A DNA stretch of 64,000 nt from Planctomycetota bacterium (GTDB taxonomy: Bacteria > Planctomycetota > J058 > JAJDCQ01), in assembly GCA_029260755.1 (NCBI GenBank), contig JAJDCQ010000107.1:1-64000 (forward strand). The letters are read 5' to 3'. Made by a program: the position numbers and the translations under genes. This document shows positions 27,201-34,201 of this stretch, in pieces. Position 1 is the first letter of the stretch, and each line of letters opens with the position of its first letter. The notes under the pieces are model-generated. The model made no database searches, had not been told where the DNA came from, and saw only the letters and a program-made list of their open reading frames with translations.

Positions 27201-27492
27201 GCCCCCCTACGACGCGTTCGTCGACGCGGGCGAAAAACGGATGCGCGCGATCCTCCTGACGACGACGACGACCGTCTTCGGCCTCCTGCCGATGGCGATC
27301 GGCTTCGGCGGCCGCAGCCTCATCTGGGGGCCGATGGCGACCGCGATCGTCTTCGGGCTGTCGTTCGCGACGGTGCTGACGCTGCTCGTGATCCCGAGCG
27401 CGGCCCTCATCGTCGAGCGTTGGCGGGTGCGGCTGGGCTTCGTCGAGGAGGGTGGCGGCGACGAGGGCGCCGGTGGCGCAGTGAGCGCGTAG
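24298..27492 (+). CDS. RND efflux permease, second pair
   Basis: 1064 residues with the full RND fold. The N-terminus FSLNQRVLVDTAFVALCIAG leads to MPVEEYPNVSFDQIKVIIPF and PGASPEQVEDLV. TM4 is LGVIVDDAIVILENI (Asp pair present) and TM10 is GLSGMVVNDSLVLLEFA, again without the AcrB Lys. Periplasmic sequences differ throughout from the first permease, so this is a distinct subfamily member rather than a recent copy. No strong Shine-Dalgarno sequence precedes the ATG. It is the fifth gene in a unidirectional run from the TetR gene. Likely an export pump of unknown substrate. Confidence 0.92.
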   Translation: MADPRDLVRFSLNQRVLVDTAFVALCIAGIFAIRRMPVEEYPNVSFDQIKVIIPFPGASPEQVEDLVIRKVEDAVREVDDLEWTRSDAFPDRAELLLKFRDGTDVATRERDVQNEINQIPDLPARAEEPKVFKIDVEEVNPVIHVVVSGPIPEGVMARTATDLADELGNIDGVVKVKIQGERKHELRVLCDPDALAHHDLTVADVAGALRRHGASVPAGLLQTGTRDFLVRATGEFETGSDVAAVVVKTDPEGSFVRVADVARLERGFERQTILAKYRQRRALTLGVIKNFEGNAVEIAREVRTRTETFRSTRAPPGVELDFVADSTKRIKERTEILVSNIYVGLILVSLCLWVFIGWRNAVLAVIGIPFCFLLTFAVMRGIGESINAVSLFSLVLVLGVIVDDAIVILENIHRHLEDGVPLREAIVEGTGEVITPVSASTATTIAAFLPMLLMSGPMGRFFSIIPKTVAFALIASLFEAFVILPAHAMHLKPGKRDEADAVRRPWFGRRAVESVRGAAGRGGVLLRAYSAVLKVCLTVPWVTLLVMLLMGIVAAFALGRVPVHLFPSEYQQFFVNVTLPPGAPLSETEALVDRVDQEIWKLSPDLVESSLVTVGMYFDWNYRPQPGSHYGQLLVAAGSIEKIKARYGQDGGTKDVMEEVRRRLAALDLGRASVEVVELNDGPPIGRPIAVRIRGDDLEVLNRVSRVVMNEIDAVEGTKDVRRDLELGYEEVAARLRTERAGLHGIALVDVATALADAIDGAVAATFREGDDEVDVRVRLDPAFVADPGDLAAVRVRNRHGELTEIGDVATLDRLRGPLAIHRFERRRSVNVTADIDPHATTSSEAVGRIADRLEVALPPETRVGYRLEWEGEFEETNKSFDSLKGAFLVALIILYGLLAAQFRSAAMPVVVLLTVPFSFVGVVIGLYASGDPFTIATFIAIIGLSGMVVNDSLVLLEFARAARARGMPPYDAFVDAGEKRMRAILLTTTTTVFGLLPMAIGFGGRSLIWGPMATAIVFGLSFATVLTLLVIPSAALIVERWRVRLGFVEEGGGDEGAGGAVSA

Positions 27493-27538
27493 GTAGCGAG
27501 GCGCGGTCCCGCCAACGCTGCTAGACTGAGGGCGTCGA

Positions 27539-27566
27539 GAAGGCGGCCGGGGCAGCGCCCGCCTTC
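27539..27566. promoter_or_regulatory. Inverted repeat upstream of the antitoxin gene
   Basis: GAAGGCGG (27539-27546) and CCGCCTTC (27559-27566) form an 8-bp perfect inverted repeat just before the ribosome-binding site GAGGAG. The position suits an autoregulatory operator for a Phd-type antitoxin. Evidence is positional only. Confidence 0.3.
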
Positions 27567-27578
27567 GAGGAGATCGAG

Positions 27579-27884
27579 ATGACGATGCCGACCGACGACC
27601 CGAAGACCTCCAAGTCGGGCGTTCCCGTGAGTGAGCTCAGCGCTCACACCAGCGAATGGCTCGAGCGCCTCGCGAAGTCCGATGAGCCGCTCGTCATCAC
27701 GCAGGACGGCGAGCCGGCCGGCGTCCTCCTGTCGCCGTCCCTCTTCGAGCGCATCTCGAAGCAGGCCCGGTTCATCACGGCGATCGATGAAGGTCTCGCC
27801 GACTCGGAGGCCGGTCGCTATCTCGAGCGCGACGCCGCGGTCGCCGACGTCAAGGAGCGTACCCGGCGCCGTCTCGGCGAGTGA
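27579..27884 (+). CDS. Type II antitoxin, Phd/YefM family
   Basis: 101 residues. VPVSELSAHTSEWLERLAKS followed by DEPLVITQDGEPAGVLLSPS is the Phd/YefM dimerisation fold (the usual VSATEARANLSELLDRV and I-T-R-G-P-A-V-L pattern). The C-terminal tail (AVADVKERTRRRLGE) would be the toxin-binding part. GAGGAG lies 6 nt before the ATG; a second ATG two codons on is possible. Its stop is within the start of the following ParE reading frame (4-bp overlap). It should neutralise and co-repress with the toxin, but the toxin frame is broken here. Confidence 0.85.
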   Translation: MTMPTDDPKTSKSGVPVSELSAHTSEWLERLAKSDEPLVITQDGEPAGVLLSPSLFERISKQARFITAIDEGLADSEAGRYLERDAAVADVKERTRRRLGE

Positions 27885-28251
27885 CCGAGGACCAGGCCCC
27901 TGAGCGGGGCGAGGAGCGGCCGGCAGCACCGCGCGCCCCCGTTCGATGGTTGGACCGCGCCCGGACCGATCTCGTGGAGATCGCGGCCTACATCGGTCGA
28001 GACGACCTTGCCGCGGCCGATCGCTGGATCGACGAGTTGATCGAGGCGGCGGACGAGGCTGCCGTGTTCCCCAGCTCCGGTGCCGCGTGCCGGAGTACTT
28101 GCACCGAGACGATGTTCGCGAGGTGATCCACGGGAACTACCGGATCGTGTATCGCGTCGCGCCGGGGACGATCGAAGTGCTGACGGTCTTCGAGGGGCAC
28201 CGACGGTTCCCCGCGGCCGACGCAGCGCCCGAGGGGGATGGCGACTCGTGA
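27881..28251 (+). pseudogene. ParE/RelE-type toxin with a frameshift
   Basis: The first part (27881 to about 28081) reads VRWLDRARTDLVEIAAYIGR, DDLAAADRWIDELIEAADEA, VFPSSG. This is the ParE N-terminus including the A-Y-I-x-x-D-x-x-A-A helix. The family continuation (VPEYLHRDDVREVIHGNYRI, VYRVAPGTIEVLTVFEGHRR) is found only in another forward frame, up to 28251. A single missing base near 28079-28083 (after the SSG codons) restores one intact protein of about 123 residues. In the first frame translation ends at 28126 with 81 residues and no catalytic C-terminus. It could be a true decay event, a sequencing error, or (less likely) programmed frameshifting. Confidence 0.75.
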
Positions 28252-28751
28252 CTCGAGAGGAGGCGATCGAGATCCTCACCGAGCGCGCGGTTCGCGCTCT
28301 CCCGCCGGACGAGAGGGAGGAGATCGTCCTCGAGTGGTTCGGGATCGAGCCCGGTGATCCCGGGTGGGAAGACCTGCCCCACACGCTTCGCGACGAGCTT
28401 CGCGGTGAATCTGGCGATGCAGATCTCCTCTCCACGCGATTCGAACCGCTCCTGTCGCAGACGATAGCCCGTTCTCTTCGAGTGGTTACGAACGCGTTTC
28501 TGCTATCCTATTTCCGCATCAACGCCAGGTACGCCCCCACCGGATCCTGGATCACCGCCGATGTGGGCTCCCCATCGTTGCCCCGTGTCGATTTGATGAG
28601 CTTGCCGCCTTCCTCCTCGACGCGGCGGAGACTTTCGGCGAGGTCGCCGACGGGGAGGTGGATCATCCAGACCGGTGGCCGACCCGGGCTGTCGTCGCGC
28701 GCGTCGCAGATTCGAGCCGCCGGGCTTCCATCATCGCCGAGCAGGTCGTAG
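28248..28751 (+). CDS. Hypothetical protein, third gene of the toxin-antitoxin locus
   Basis: A GTG overlaps the toxin stop (GTGA). The first 90 or so residues look genuine: MTREEAIEILTERAVRALPP, DEREEIVLEWFGIEPGDPGW, EDLPHTLRDELRGES, SLRVVTNAFLLSYF. They are acidic and helical. The remaining residues run through the 3' part of the convergent VOC gene and look like antisense translation, so a stop near 28510 has probably been lost. No family is named; short acidic proteins of this kind are sometimes seen beside ParE modules. Partner and function are unknown. Confidence 0.5.
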   Translation: MTREEAIEILTERAVRALPPDEREEIVLEWFGIEPGDPGWEDLPHTLRDELRGESGDADLLSTRFEPLLSQTIARSLRVVTNAFLLSYFRINARYAPTGSWITADVGSPSLPRVDLMSLPPSSSTRRRLSARSPTGRWIIQTGGRPGLSSRASQIRAAGLPSSPSRS

Positions 28752-29305
28752 TTGGAGTAGCGACCGCTTGCGTCCTCCATCTCGACGTCCTGGGCGGAGC
28801 AGTCGACGACTCGTCGGTAGAAGTCACGAGTTGCCCCGGCGTCAGAGACGGTCAGGTCGACCCAGGCGATGCGCCCCACACGAGCAGGAGCTTCGGGCGG
28901 CGCCGTGCCTTCGGGTGGGGAGATCGCGTCAGCGGAAACGACCGGGATGAGCCCGAAGGCCGCCCCGTTCGGATCGAGGAGCACCGCCCACTGGCTCTCT
29001 CCGTCGTCGTCCTTGCCGTGCATGAGCTCGGTCCCGCCCACGTCCAGGGCACGCTCCACACTGCCAGCGACATCGGCGACTTGAATGTGCGGCATCCATT
29101 GGAGTGGGAGGTCGGCATACTCCGCACTACGCGCGCCCAGGCCGATGATCGGCATACCGAGGTTGTTCATGAGATCCTCGCGCCAGAGCGGAACCTCGCC
29201 CGTGCCGAGGACACGTGAGTAGAAGCGTACTTCACGTTCGTGCTCGGGAACGGCAATGTCGGCGCTGAGGATTCCGCCGACGCGCGGGTTGATGGGGTCG
29301 CTCAT
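28508..29305 (-). CDS. VOC-superfamily protein with two glyoxalase/dioxygenase-like domains
   Basis: 265 residues. Domain 1 (about 10-120) has ADIAVPEHEREVRFYSRVLG, then MPHIQVADVAGSVERALDVG and WAVLLDPNGAAFGLI. Domain 2 (about 140-264) has IAWVDLTVSDAGATRDFYRR, WMIHLPVGDLAESLRRVEEE and AVIQDPVGAYLALM. This is the tandem beta-alpha-beta-beta-beta module layout of the glyoxalase/bleomycin-resistance/dioxygenase superfamily. The His/Glu metal ligands are not clearly conserved in domain 1. The substrate is unknown. It starts 5 bp after the stop of the small basic-protein gene (AGGA overlaps that stop), so the two are cotranscribed. Confidence 0.87.
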   Translation of the reverse strand: MSDPINPRVGGILSADIAVPEHEREVRFYSRVLGTGEVPLWREDLMNNLGMPIIGLGARSAEYADLPLQWMPHIQVADVAGSVERALDVGGTELMHGKDDDGESQWAVLLDPNGAAFGLIPVVSADAISPPEGTAPPEAPARVGRIAWVDLTVSDAGATRDFYRRVVDCSAQDVEMEDASGRYSNYDLLGDDGSPAARICDARDDSPGRPPVWMIHLPVGDLAESLRRVEEEGGKLIKSTRGNDGEPTSAVIQDPVGAYLALMRK

Positions 29306-29310
29306 GCGTC

Positions 29311-29694
29311 CTACGCCTTCTTCTTCCTCTGCTTCTTCTTGCCCGTGCCCGCCTTCTTCCGCATCGACTTGGCGAACCGCTTCGCCTTGTCGATCTTCGG
29401 CTTCCGCACGCCCAGCTCCTCGGCGACCACGTCGGGGTCGAGCCCCCCGTCCCGTTCGCCGTCGGCGAGGTCGAGGGCGCGCATCCGTTCCGCGATGTCG
29501 TCGAGGGTGGTGACCCGGGCGTCGACGAGCACGTCCATGAGCGCCCGGTTCACGAGGGTCAGGAACAGAACCTCCGCCTCGAGGTCGGCCGCGGCTTGCC
29601 CCTGCTTCGAGGAGCGGCGCGAGCGGGCGAGCATGTTCCGCCGCATCTGCTCCCGCATCTCGCGCATCTGTCGCTGCTGGTAGTAGTCCGACAT
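29311..29694 (-). CDS. Small charged hypothetical protein
   Basis: 127 residues: MSDYYQQRQMREMREQMRRN, a central acidic helical region (LEAEVLFLTLVNRALMDVLV, TTLDDIAERMRALDLADGE), and a strongly basic tail (KRFAKSMRKKAGTGKKKQRK). GGAGG lies 6 nt before the ATG. No signal peptide. The basic tail could bind nucleic acid, but no domain is recognised. First gene of a two-gene unit with the VOC protein. Confidence 0.72.
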   Translation of the reverse strand: MSDYYQQRQMREMREQMRRNMLARSRRSSKQGQAAADLEAEVLFLTLVNRALMDVLVDARVTTLDDIAERMRALDLADGERDGGLDPDVVAEELGVRKPKIDKAKRFAKSMRKKAGTGKKKQRKKKA

Positions 29695-29857
29695 CGAATC
29701 CTCCTGGCTTAGCTAGGGTCTGCGATCAAAGAGGTTAGCGGTTTCGGCAGCATTTTTCTCGGACCGGGCGATACATCCGGCCCGCGGCCCGGCACTCACC
29801 TACCGAAGCCACGCTCGAGGGGCGTGCGAGAGACACCCGGAACGAGGAGAGAGACGC

Positions 29858-30496
29858 ATGGCGACCACCAAGGGAATCAAGATCGTGGGTATCTTCGGGG
29901 CGGCTGTGATCGCCGGAGCGCTCTTCGGCGGTGGCCAGGCGATCGCCGACGACGGGGACGGGGCCCGGCGGCCGGGCGCGAACCGGCCGGATGCGCGTCC
30001 CGACCGGCGCCCGGACGCCCGTCCCGACCGCGACCGTCGCCCCGACGCCCGCCCCGACGCCCGCCCCGACGCCCGGCCGGACGCCCGGCCGGACGCCCGG
30101 CCGGACGCCCGTCCCGACCGGAAGACCGACCGCCCGAGCCGTGAGGAGATCCTTCGCCGCTTCGACCGGGACGGCGACGGTCAGCTCAACGAGCGCGAGC
30201 GTCGCGCGGCTCAGGAGGCCATGCGGCGACACCGTGACGGCGGCGACGACGACCGCCCGACGCGGGAGGAGATCATCCGGCGCTTCGACAAGGACGGCGA
30301 CGGGCAGCTCAACGAGCGTGAGCGGCAAGCCGCCCAGCGGTTCCTCCGCCACCACCGCGCTCGTCGGGACCGTCAGCAGGGTCAGAACCGTCCGGACCAG
30401 GGCCGCAATCGTCCCGACCAGGGCCGGAGCCGCCCCGACCAGGGCCGCGGCGGGAACGCCCGGCCGAACGGCGGCCGCCGCGGCGGGAGTCGGTAG
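29858..30496 (+). CDS. Secreted EF-hand protein with Arg-Pro-Asp repeats
   Basis: 212 residues. A signal peptide (GIFGAAVIAGALFGGGQAIA, cleavage near residue 30) is followed by about 12 RPDA/RPDR tetrapeptides (43-90). Two canonical EF-hand loops follow: DRDGDGQLNERE (103-114) and DKDGDGQLNERE (144-155). The tail carries RPDQGRN/RPDQGRS repeats. All loop ligand positions (1, 3, 5 and Glu 12) are kept, so calcium binding is expected. It is exported and probably periplasmic or cell-surface. Low-complexity DNA underlies the RPDA tract, making length variation likely. An intrinsic terminator lies 46 bp downstream. Confidence 0.85.
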   Translation: MATTKGIKIVGIFGAAVIAGALFGGGQAIADDGDGARRPGANRPDARPDRRPDARPDRDRRPDARPDARPDARPDARPDARPDARPDRKTDRPSREEILRRFDRDGDGQLNERERRAAQEAMRRHRDGGDDDRPTREEIIRRFDKDGDGQLNERERQAAQRFLRHHRARRDRQQGQNRPDQGRNRPDQGRSRPDQGRGGNARPNGGRRGGSR

Positions 30497-30542
30497 CACC
30501 GACGGACGCACCGACGACTGAAACATCTAGCGACGCGTGAGT

Positions 30543-30580
30543 GAGCGAGGGTTCCCGACGAGGGAGCCCTCGCTCTTTTT
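30543..30580 (+). terminator. Intrinsic terminator of the EF-hand gene
   Basis: GAGCGAGGG (30543-30551) pairs perfectly with CCCTCGCTC (30567-30575), with a further TCCC/GGGA stem inside, and TTTTT follows immediately at 30576-30580. It is the clearest rho-independent terminator in the window. Confidence 0.9.
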
Positions 30581-30631
30581 CGTCGTCGGGCGTTGCGCTC
30601 GGTCGCTCGAGAGGCGATCCTGCTCCTCGCC

Positions 30632-31882
30632 ATGGATCCCGCCACCGGAACCGAAGTCGAAGTCGAGGCCCCGCGCGGCTCGGTCCCCGACGACGAGCGA
30701 AAGAAGCGCGAGGGATGCGCGCCGTGGCTCGTCATGCTCGGCGCCGTCGTGCTCACCCTCCTCGTCGCCGGCGCGACCGCGGCCGTCGGGCTGATCGTCC
30801 TGTGGATCGATCCGCAGGACGACTCGGTCTTCGGCGTGACGACCGTCGCCATGCCGAACGGCCTGCCCGCCGCGATCGACGCGACGCCCGCGCCGCCGGG
30901 CCGGCGGCCGGTCGGAGGCGCCGCCTCCATCGACGGGCCGCACTTCTTCCAGCCTGGCCCGGACGAGGAGTCCTCCGCCGCCCTCGGCGAGCGCTGGGAG
31001 CTCGAGGCGGTGCTCGACCCGCCGGTGCGCGACCCGATCCTCGCGCTCGGCTTCGACGAGGGGGGCGACCTGCTCGCGATCGCGACGACCAGGGGGACCG
31101 GCGTCTACTCGCTCGACTCCGGCGCGTTCTGGCAATCCCTGGCGCAGTCGTCGCCGACGGTCGACGTCGCGATCGACCCCGAGGGCGAGTACCTCGCGAC
31201 CGTCCACGCGAGCACGCTCCGGCTCTGGTTCCTGAGCTACGGCTATCAGCAGACGATGCTCGACCTCGGCACCGACGTCGTCGCGGTCGGCCTCGGGCGC
31301 GACGAGGAGCGCGCGCTCCTCGCGACCGTCGATGTCGACGGCGAGGTTGCGGTCTACTTCGAGTCGGAGAACCTTCCCACGTTCACCGGCACGACGACGG
31401 TCTCGTCGGTCCGCGACGTCGTGTTCTCCGCGGACGGCCGGCGCCTCTTCGTGATCGGCGAAGGGGTGATCGAGCGGCTCACGCCGCAGTCGGGCGGCTC
31501 GCTTCGGGCCGAGACGATCCTCGAAGGTCACGCGGGGCTCGCCCGCGGAAGCGTCGCCGCGCTCGAGGGACGACTCGCCCTCGGCGGTCCGGCGCCGGCC
31601 TTCCTCGACCTCGAGACGGGGGGCCTCACGCCGATGCCGTTCGGCGCTCTCGGGGTCGTCGCCGCGTTCCGGGACCGCGTGGCCGGCGGCGGTCCCGACG
31701 GGACGGTCGTCCTCGTCGACGACGAGGACGCCGAGGTCGAGCCCGCGTCGACGGTGCCGACGACCGGGTCGCGCGCCGAGCCGAGGCCGATCGTCGCCGT
31801 CGGCTGGTCGCCGAACCGCCATCCGCCGCGGTTCGCGGCCGCCGACGAGGCCGGTCGAGTCTTCGTTTGGCGCCGCCGGTAG
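30632..31882 (+). CDS. Membrane-anchored WD40/beta-propeller-like protein
   Basis: 416 residues from ATG 30632; a TTG start 39 nt upstream in the same frame is less likely because it lies closer to the terminator. One membrane helix (APWLVMLGAVVLTLLVAGAT and on to IVLWI, about 30-60) precedes a domain with propeller-like blades of about 40 residues: DPILALGFDEGGDLLAIATT, PTVDVAIDPEGEYLATVHAS, SSVRDVVFSADGRRLFVIGE, IVAVGWSPNRHPPRFAAADE with AGRVFVWRRR. The WD dipeptides are mostly lost, so the propeller call rests on the periodic pattern. Probably extracytoplasmic. No catalytic residue is visible. Weak ribosome-binding site. Confidence 0.75.
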   Translation: MDPATGTEVEVEAPRGSVPDDERKKREGCAPWLVMLGAVVLTLLVAGATAAVGLIVLWIDPQDDSVFGVTTVAMPNGLPAAIDATPAPPGRRPVGGAASIDGPHFFQPGPDEESSAALGERWELEAVLDPPVRDPILALGFDEGGDLLAIATTRGTGVYSLDSGAFWQSLAQSSPTVDVAIDPEGEYLATVHASTLRLWFLSYGYQQTMLDLGTDVVAVGLGRDEERALLATVDVDGEVAVYFESENLPTFTGTTTVSSVRDVVFSADGRRLFVIGEGVIERLTPQSGGSLRAETILEGHAGLARGSVAALEGRLALGGPAPAFLDLETGGLTPMPFGALGVVAAFRDRVAGGGPDGTVVLVDDEDAEVEPASTVPTTGSRAEPRPIVAVGWSPNRHPPRFAAADEAGRVFVWRRR

Positions 31883-31900
31883 CCCGGTCCGGGCGTCCGA

Positions 31901-31934
31901 AAGGGCACCGTCGTGGTGCCTTCTGCCGTTTTCG
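31901..31934 (+). terminator. Possible terminator hairpin after the propeller gene
   Basis: AAGGGCACC (31901-31909) and GGTGCCTT (31915-31922) form an 8-bp stem with one bulged G and a 5-nt loop. A short T-rich stretch (CTGCCGTTTT) follows. Weaker than the terminator at 30543. Confidence 0.4.
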
Positions 31935-32095
31935 CAACCACCCCGCCGCGATGGGTGGCGCGCGGACCGGCCGGCGGGTACCTTCCTGAGCCGGCCTAGA
32001 CCGCCTGCCCGCCCCTCGGGCGTGGTCGGAGGTCGACGGCCGATTCTGAGCACATCACCAACACTCCGCCGAGGGTCCGACCCAGGGAGAGACCT

Positions 32096-32968
32096 GTGTC
32101 CGAGGATGCGAAGGACGCCGCTGCCAAGCCCGAGGGCGACAAGCCCGACGACGCCAAGCCTGCCGCGAAGCCGGACGCCGCGAAGCCCGCGGACAAGCCC
32201 GACGACGCGAAGGCTGCGCCGGCCAAGAAGGACGCGCCGGCGGGCGGCGCCGCGACGATGGTCATGGGCGCGGGCGACGCGGCCAACGCGCTCGACGCCG
32301 CCCAGGCGATCGCCAAGCTGAACGCCCGCCTCGTGATCGGCCACGCCGAGCATCGTGGCGAACACAAGATCAGCGGTCGCGAGGTCAAGGTCGGCCGCGA
32401 GGGCGCCAACCACATCAACGTCGGCCACGCCTCGATCTCGGCGACCCACGCGACGATCCGCTGGGCCGGCGACGGGTTCGAGATCGTCGACCACGGGAGC
32501 AGCAACGGCACCCGCGTCGAGGACAACCCCGTCCCGCCCGAGCAGGGCCGCAAGCTGACGAGCCACACCGCGGTCACCCTCGGCGCCGTCCCCTGTCTCT
32601 ACATCGTCGATCCGCAGCCCGGGGAGCAGGATGCCGACGCGGGGCAGGTCACCAACTACCTCGTCCAGAAGGGCTGGATCTCGAAGTACCAGGCCCAGGA
32701 CGCGATCAAGGACCACGGCGGCAAGACCTCGTCGATCGCGGCCGCGTTCGTCGGCAAGGGCGTCTGCTCCGCCGAGCAGTGGGCCGAGGCGTTCAAGGGC
32801 GCCTCGATGCTCGCGACCCAGGGCGCGAAGGTCGGCGGCGGGGGCGGCGGCGGCGGCGGCGGGAAGATCGGCTGCATCATCGCCGTGCTCTTCGCGCTGG
32901 TCTGCTTCCTGAGCATCGCGGGCGTCGGGGCGCTCTACTTCCTCAAGCCCGAGCTGTTCGACTTCTAG
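32096..32968 (+). CDS. FHA-domain protein with C-terminal membrane anchor
   Basis: 290 residues from GTG, with GGGAG close upstream. A Lys/Asp/Ala-Pro rich disordered head (KPDDAKPAAKPDAAKPADKP) precedes an FHA domain (about 85-180). The hallmark residues are present: VKVGREG, HASISATHATIRW, DHGSSNGTRVED. A helical segment (about 185-245) resembles the QxxALxxQ-type helix bundle seen next to planctomycetal kinases. A poly-Gly stretch and a single tail helix (IIAVLFALVCFLSIAGVGAL) end the protein. The FHA domain recognises phosphothreonine, so it is probably a reader of one of the window's Hanks kinases. The tail-anchored topology places the FHA domain in the cytoplasm. Confidence 0.88.
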   Translation: MSEDAKDAAAKPEGDKPDDAKPAAKPDAAKPADKPDDAKAAPAKKDAPAGGAATMVMGAGDAANALDAAQAIAKLNARLVIGHAEHRGEHKISGREVKVGREGANHINVGHASISATHATIRWAGDGFEIVDHGSSNGTRVEDNPVPPEQGRKLTSHTAVTLGAVPCLYIVDPQPGEQDADAGQVTNYLVQKGWISKYQAQDAIKDHGGKTSSIAAAFVGKGVCSAEQWAEAFKGASMLATQGAKVGGGGGGGGGGKIGCIIAVLFALVCFLSIAGVGALYFLKPELFDF

Positions 32969-33181
32969 TAGGGCACGACTCTCAGCCGTCGGCCTCCCGG
33001 CCCGGTAGGCTCCCGTTCGGGGCCCGCCGGGCCGTGTTGCATCCAGGGGGTTGCGCCGGGTTCCGTCGCGGACGCGCGTCGTTCGCGATGGTCCGAAGAT
33101 CGTAACCTCAGGCGGCTTCGTCTCTCGATCGATTGGCGTGCCGCTTGCGCTGGGAGCCCGGCGAGGAGAGAGAGCCGCCCG

Positions 33182-34183
33182 ATGAGACGTCTGCCGTTCA
33201 CCGTGATCTTGCTGGTCGCCACCCTCGCCCCCCTCGAGGCGGCCTCCGCTCAGGACGGATCCCGGCGGGGCGGCCTCCCCGAGTCGACGCTCGAGCGGAT
33301 GGCGCGCGAAGAGACCGCGCCCCAGACGATCACGACGAGCCGCCCCGGCTTCTTCGCGACGTTCAACGAGTCGAACGAGCTCCGCGGCGTGCAGCAGGTC
33401 GAGGACGGCCACTGGGTCGCGGCCGGGATCGACGCCTTCGGCACCGGCGCGACCAACTGGGCGCGCGACCCCGGCACGACCACGATGGCCGGCGACCTCC
33501 GCTGGGCGATCGAGCACTACGACGGCGAGGTCTCCTACCGCGATCCCCAGCGGCATCTTTCGGCCGACTTCTGGTCGCGGACCGGCTCGGCGGAGTTCAA
33601 CCGCGCGAAGCCCGACGGCGACTTCGCCGGCGGCGCGGCGGCGGCCCGGGCGACGGGCGCCTGGCTGCGGGACAAGGCCGCGAACGGCGGGACGACGCAG
33701 CGCGAGCTCATGCTCGAGGCGATCCGCCAGAACCGAGGCAACGTCACCCTCGCGATGGGCACGCTCGCCGAGGTGCTCCACCACGACCGGCCGCTCGCCG
33801 ATCACGTCGAGGGGCTCGGCGATCCCGAGCGCAAGGACTACTACCGGTTCGCCGGTGCGTTCGTCGGCCTCCAGTCGAACCCGGTCACCAAGGTGAGCGG
33901 CTGGGTCGGCAGTCACATCAACATCCTCGGCAACGCGCCGCTGTTCCTCGTCGGCACCCTCGTGATCGAGCGGAGCTTCGGCGAGGCGTGGCGTCAGTTC
34001 GCGCCGCGGGCCCGCCCGGCGGCCAACCTCGCCAAGATCCGCGAGTTCAACATCGGCGCCGCGGCCGCCGCGGCCGCCCTCGGCGCGGGTCGGGAGACCC
34101 CGGCGACGACCGTCCAGACCAACGCTCCGCGCGCCCCCGCGAGCGGCTTCGCCCGCTCGCTGGGCGAAGCGTTCGACGACTGA
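33182..34183 (+). CDS. Secreted hypothetical protein
   Basis: 333 residues. The signal peptide MRRLPFTVILLVATLAPLEA has its cleavage site near ASAQD. The mature part contains TTSRPGFFATFNESNELRGV, WVAAGIDAFGTGATNWARDP and WVGSHINILGNAPLFLVGTL, and an Ala-rich C-terminal region. No known domain is recognised. A purine-rich Shine-Dalgarno sequence (GAGGAGAGAG) precedes the ATG. It is 18 bp from the downstream alpha/beta hydrolase gene on the same strand, so the two are probably cotranscribed. Function unknown. Confidence 0.75.
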   Translation: MRRLPFTVILLVATLAPLEAASAQDGSRRGGLPESTLERMAREETAPQTITTSRPGFFATFNESNELRGVQQVEDGHWVAAGIDAFGTGATNWARDPGTTTMAGDLRWAIEHYDGEVSYRDPQRHLSADFWSRTGSAEFNRAKPDGDFAGGAAAARATGAWLRDKAANGGTTQRELMLEAIRQNRGNVTLAMGTLAEVLHHDRPLADHVEGLGDPERKDYYRFAGAFVGLQSNPVTKVSGWVGSHINILGNAPLFLVGTLVIERSFGEAWRQFAPRARPAANLAKIREFNIGAAAAAAALGAGRETPATTVQTNAPRAPASGFARSLGEAFDD

Positions 34184-34201
34184 GCGAGAGCTACGCCGAC
34201 G

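Noticed and set aside
30000..30120. Diversity-generating-retroelement variable repeat in the RPDA tract
   Set aside because: No reverse transcriptase, no template repeat and no adenine-specific variation; simple 12-bp tandem repetition explains it.
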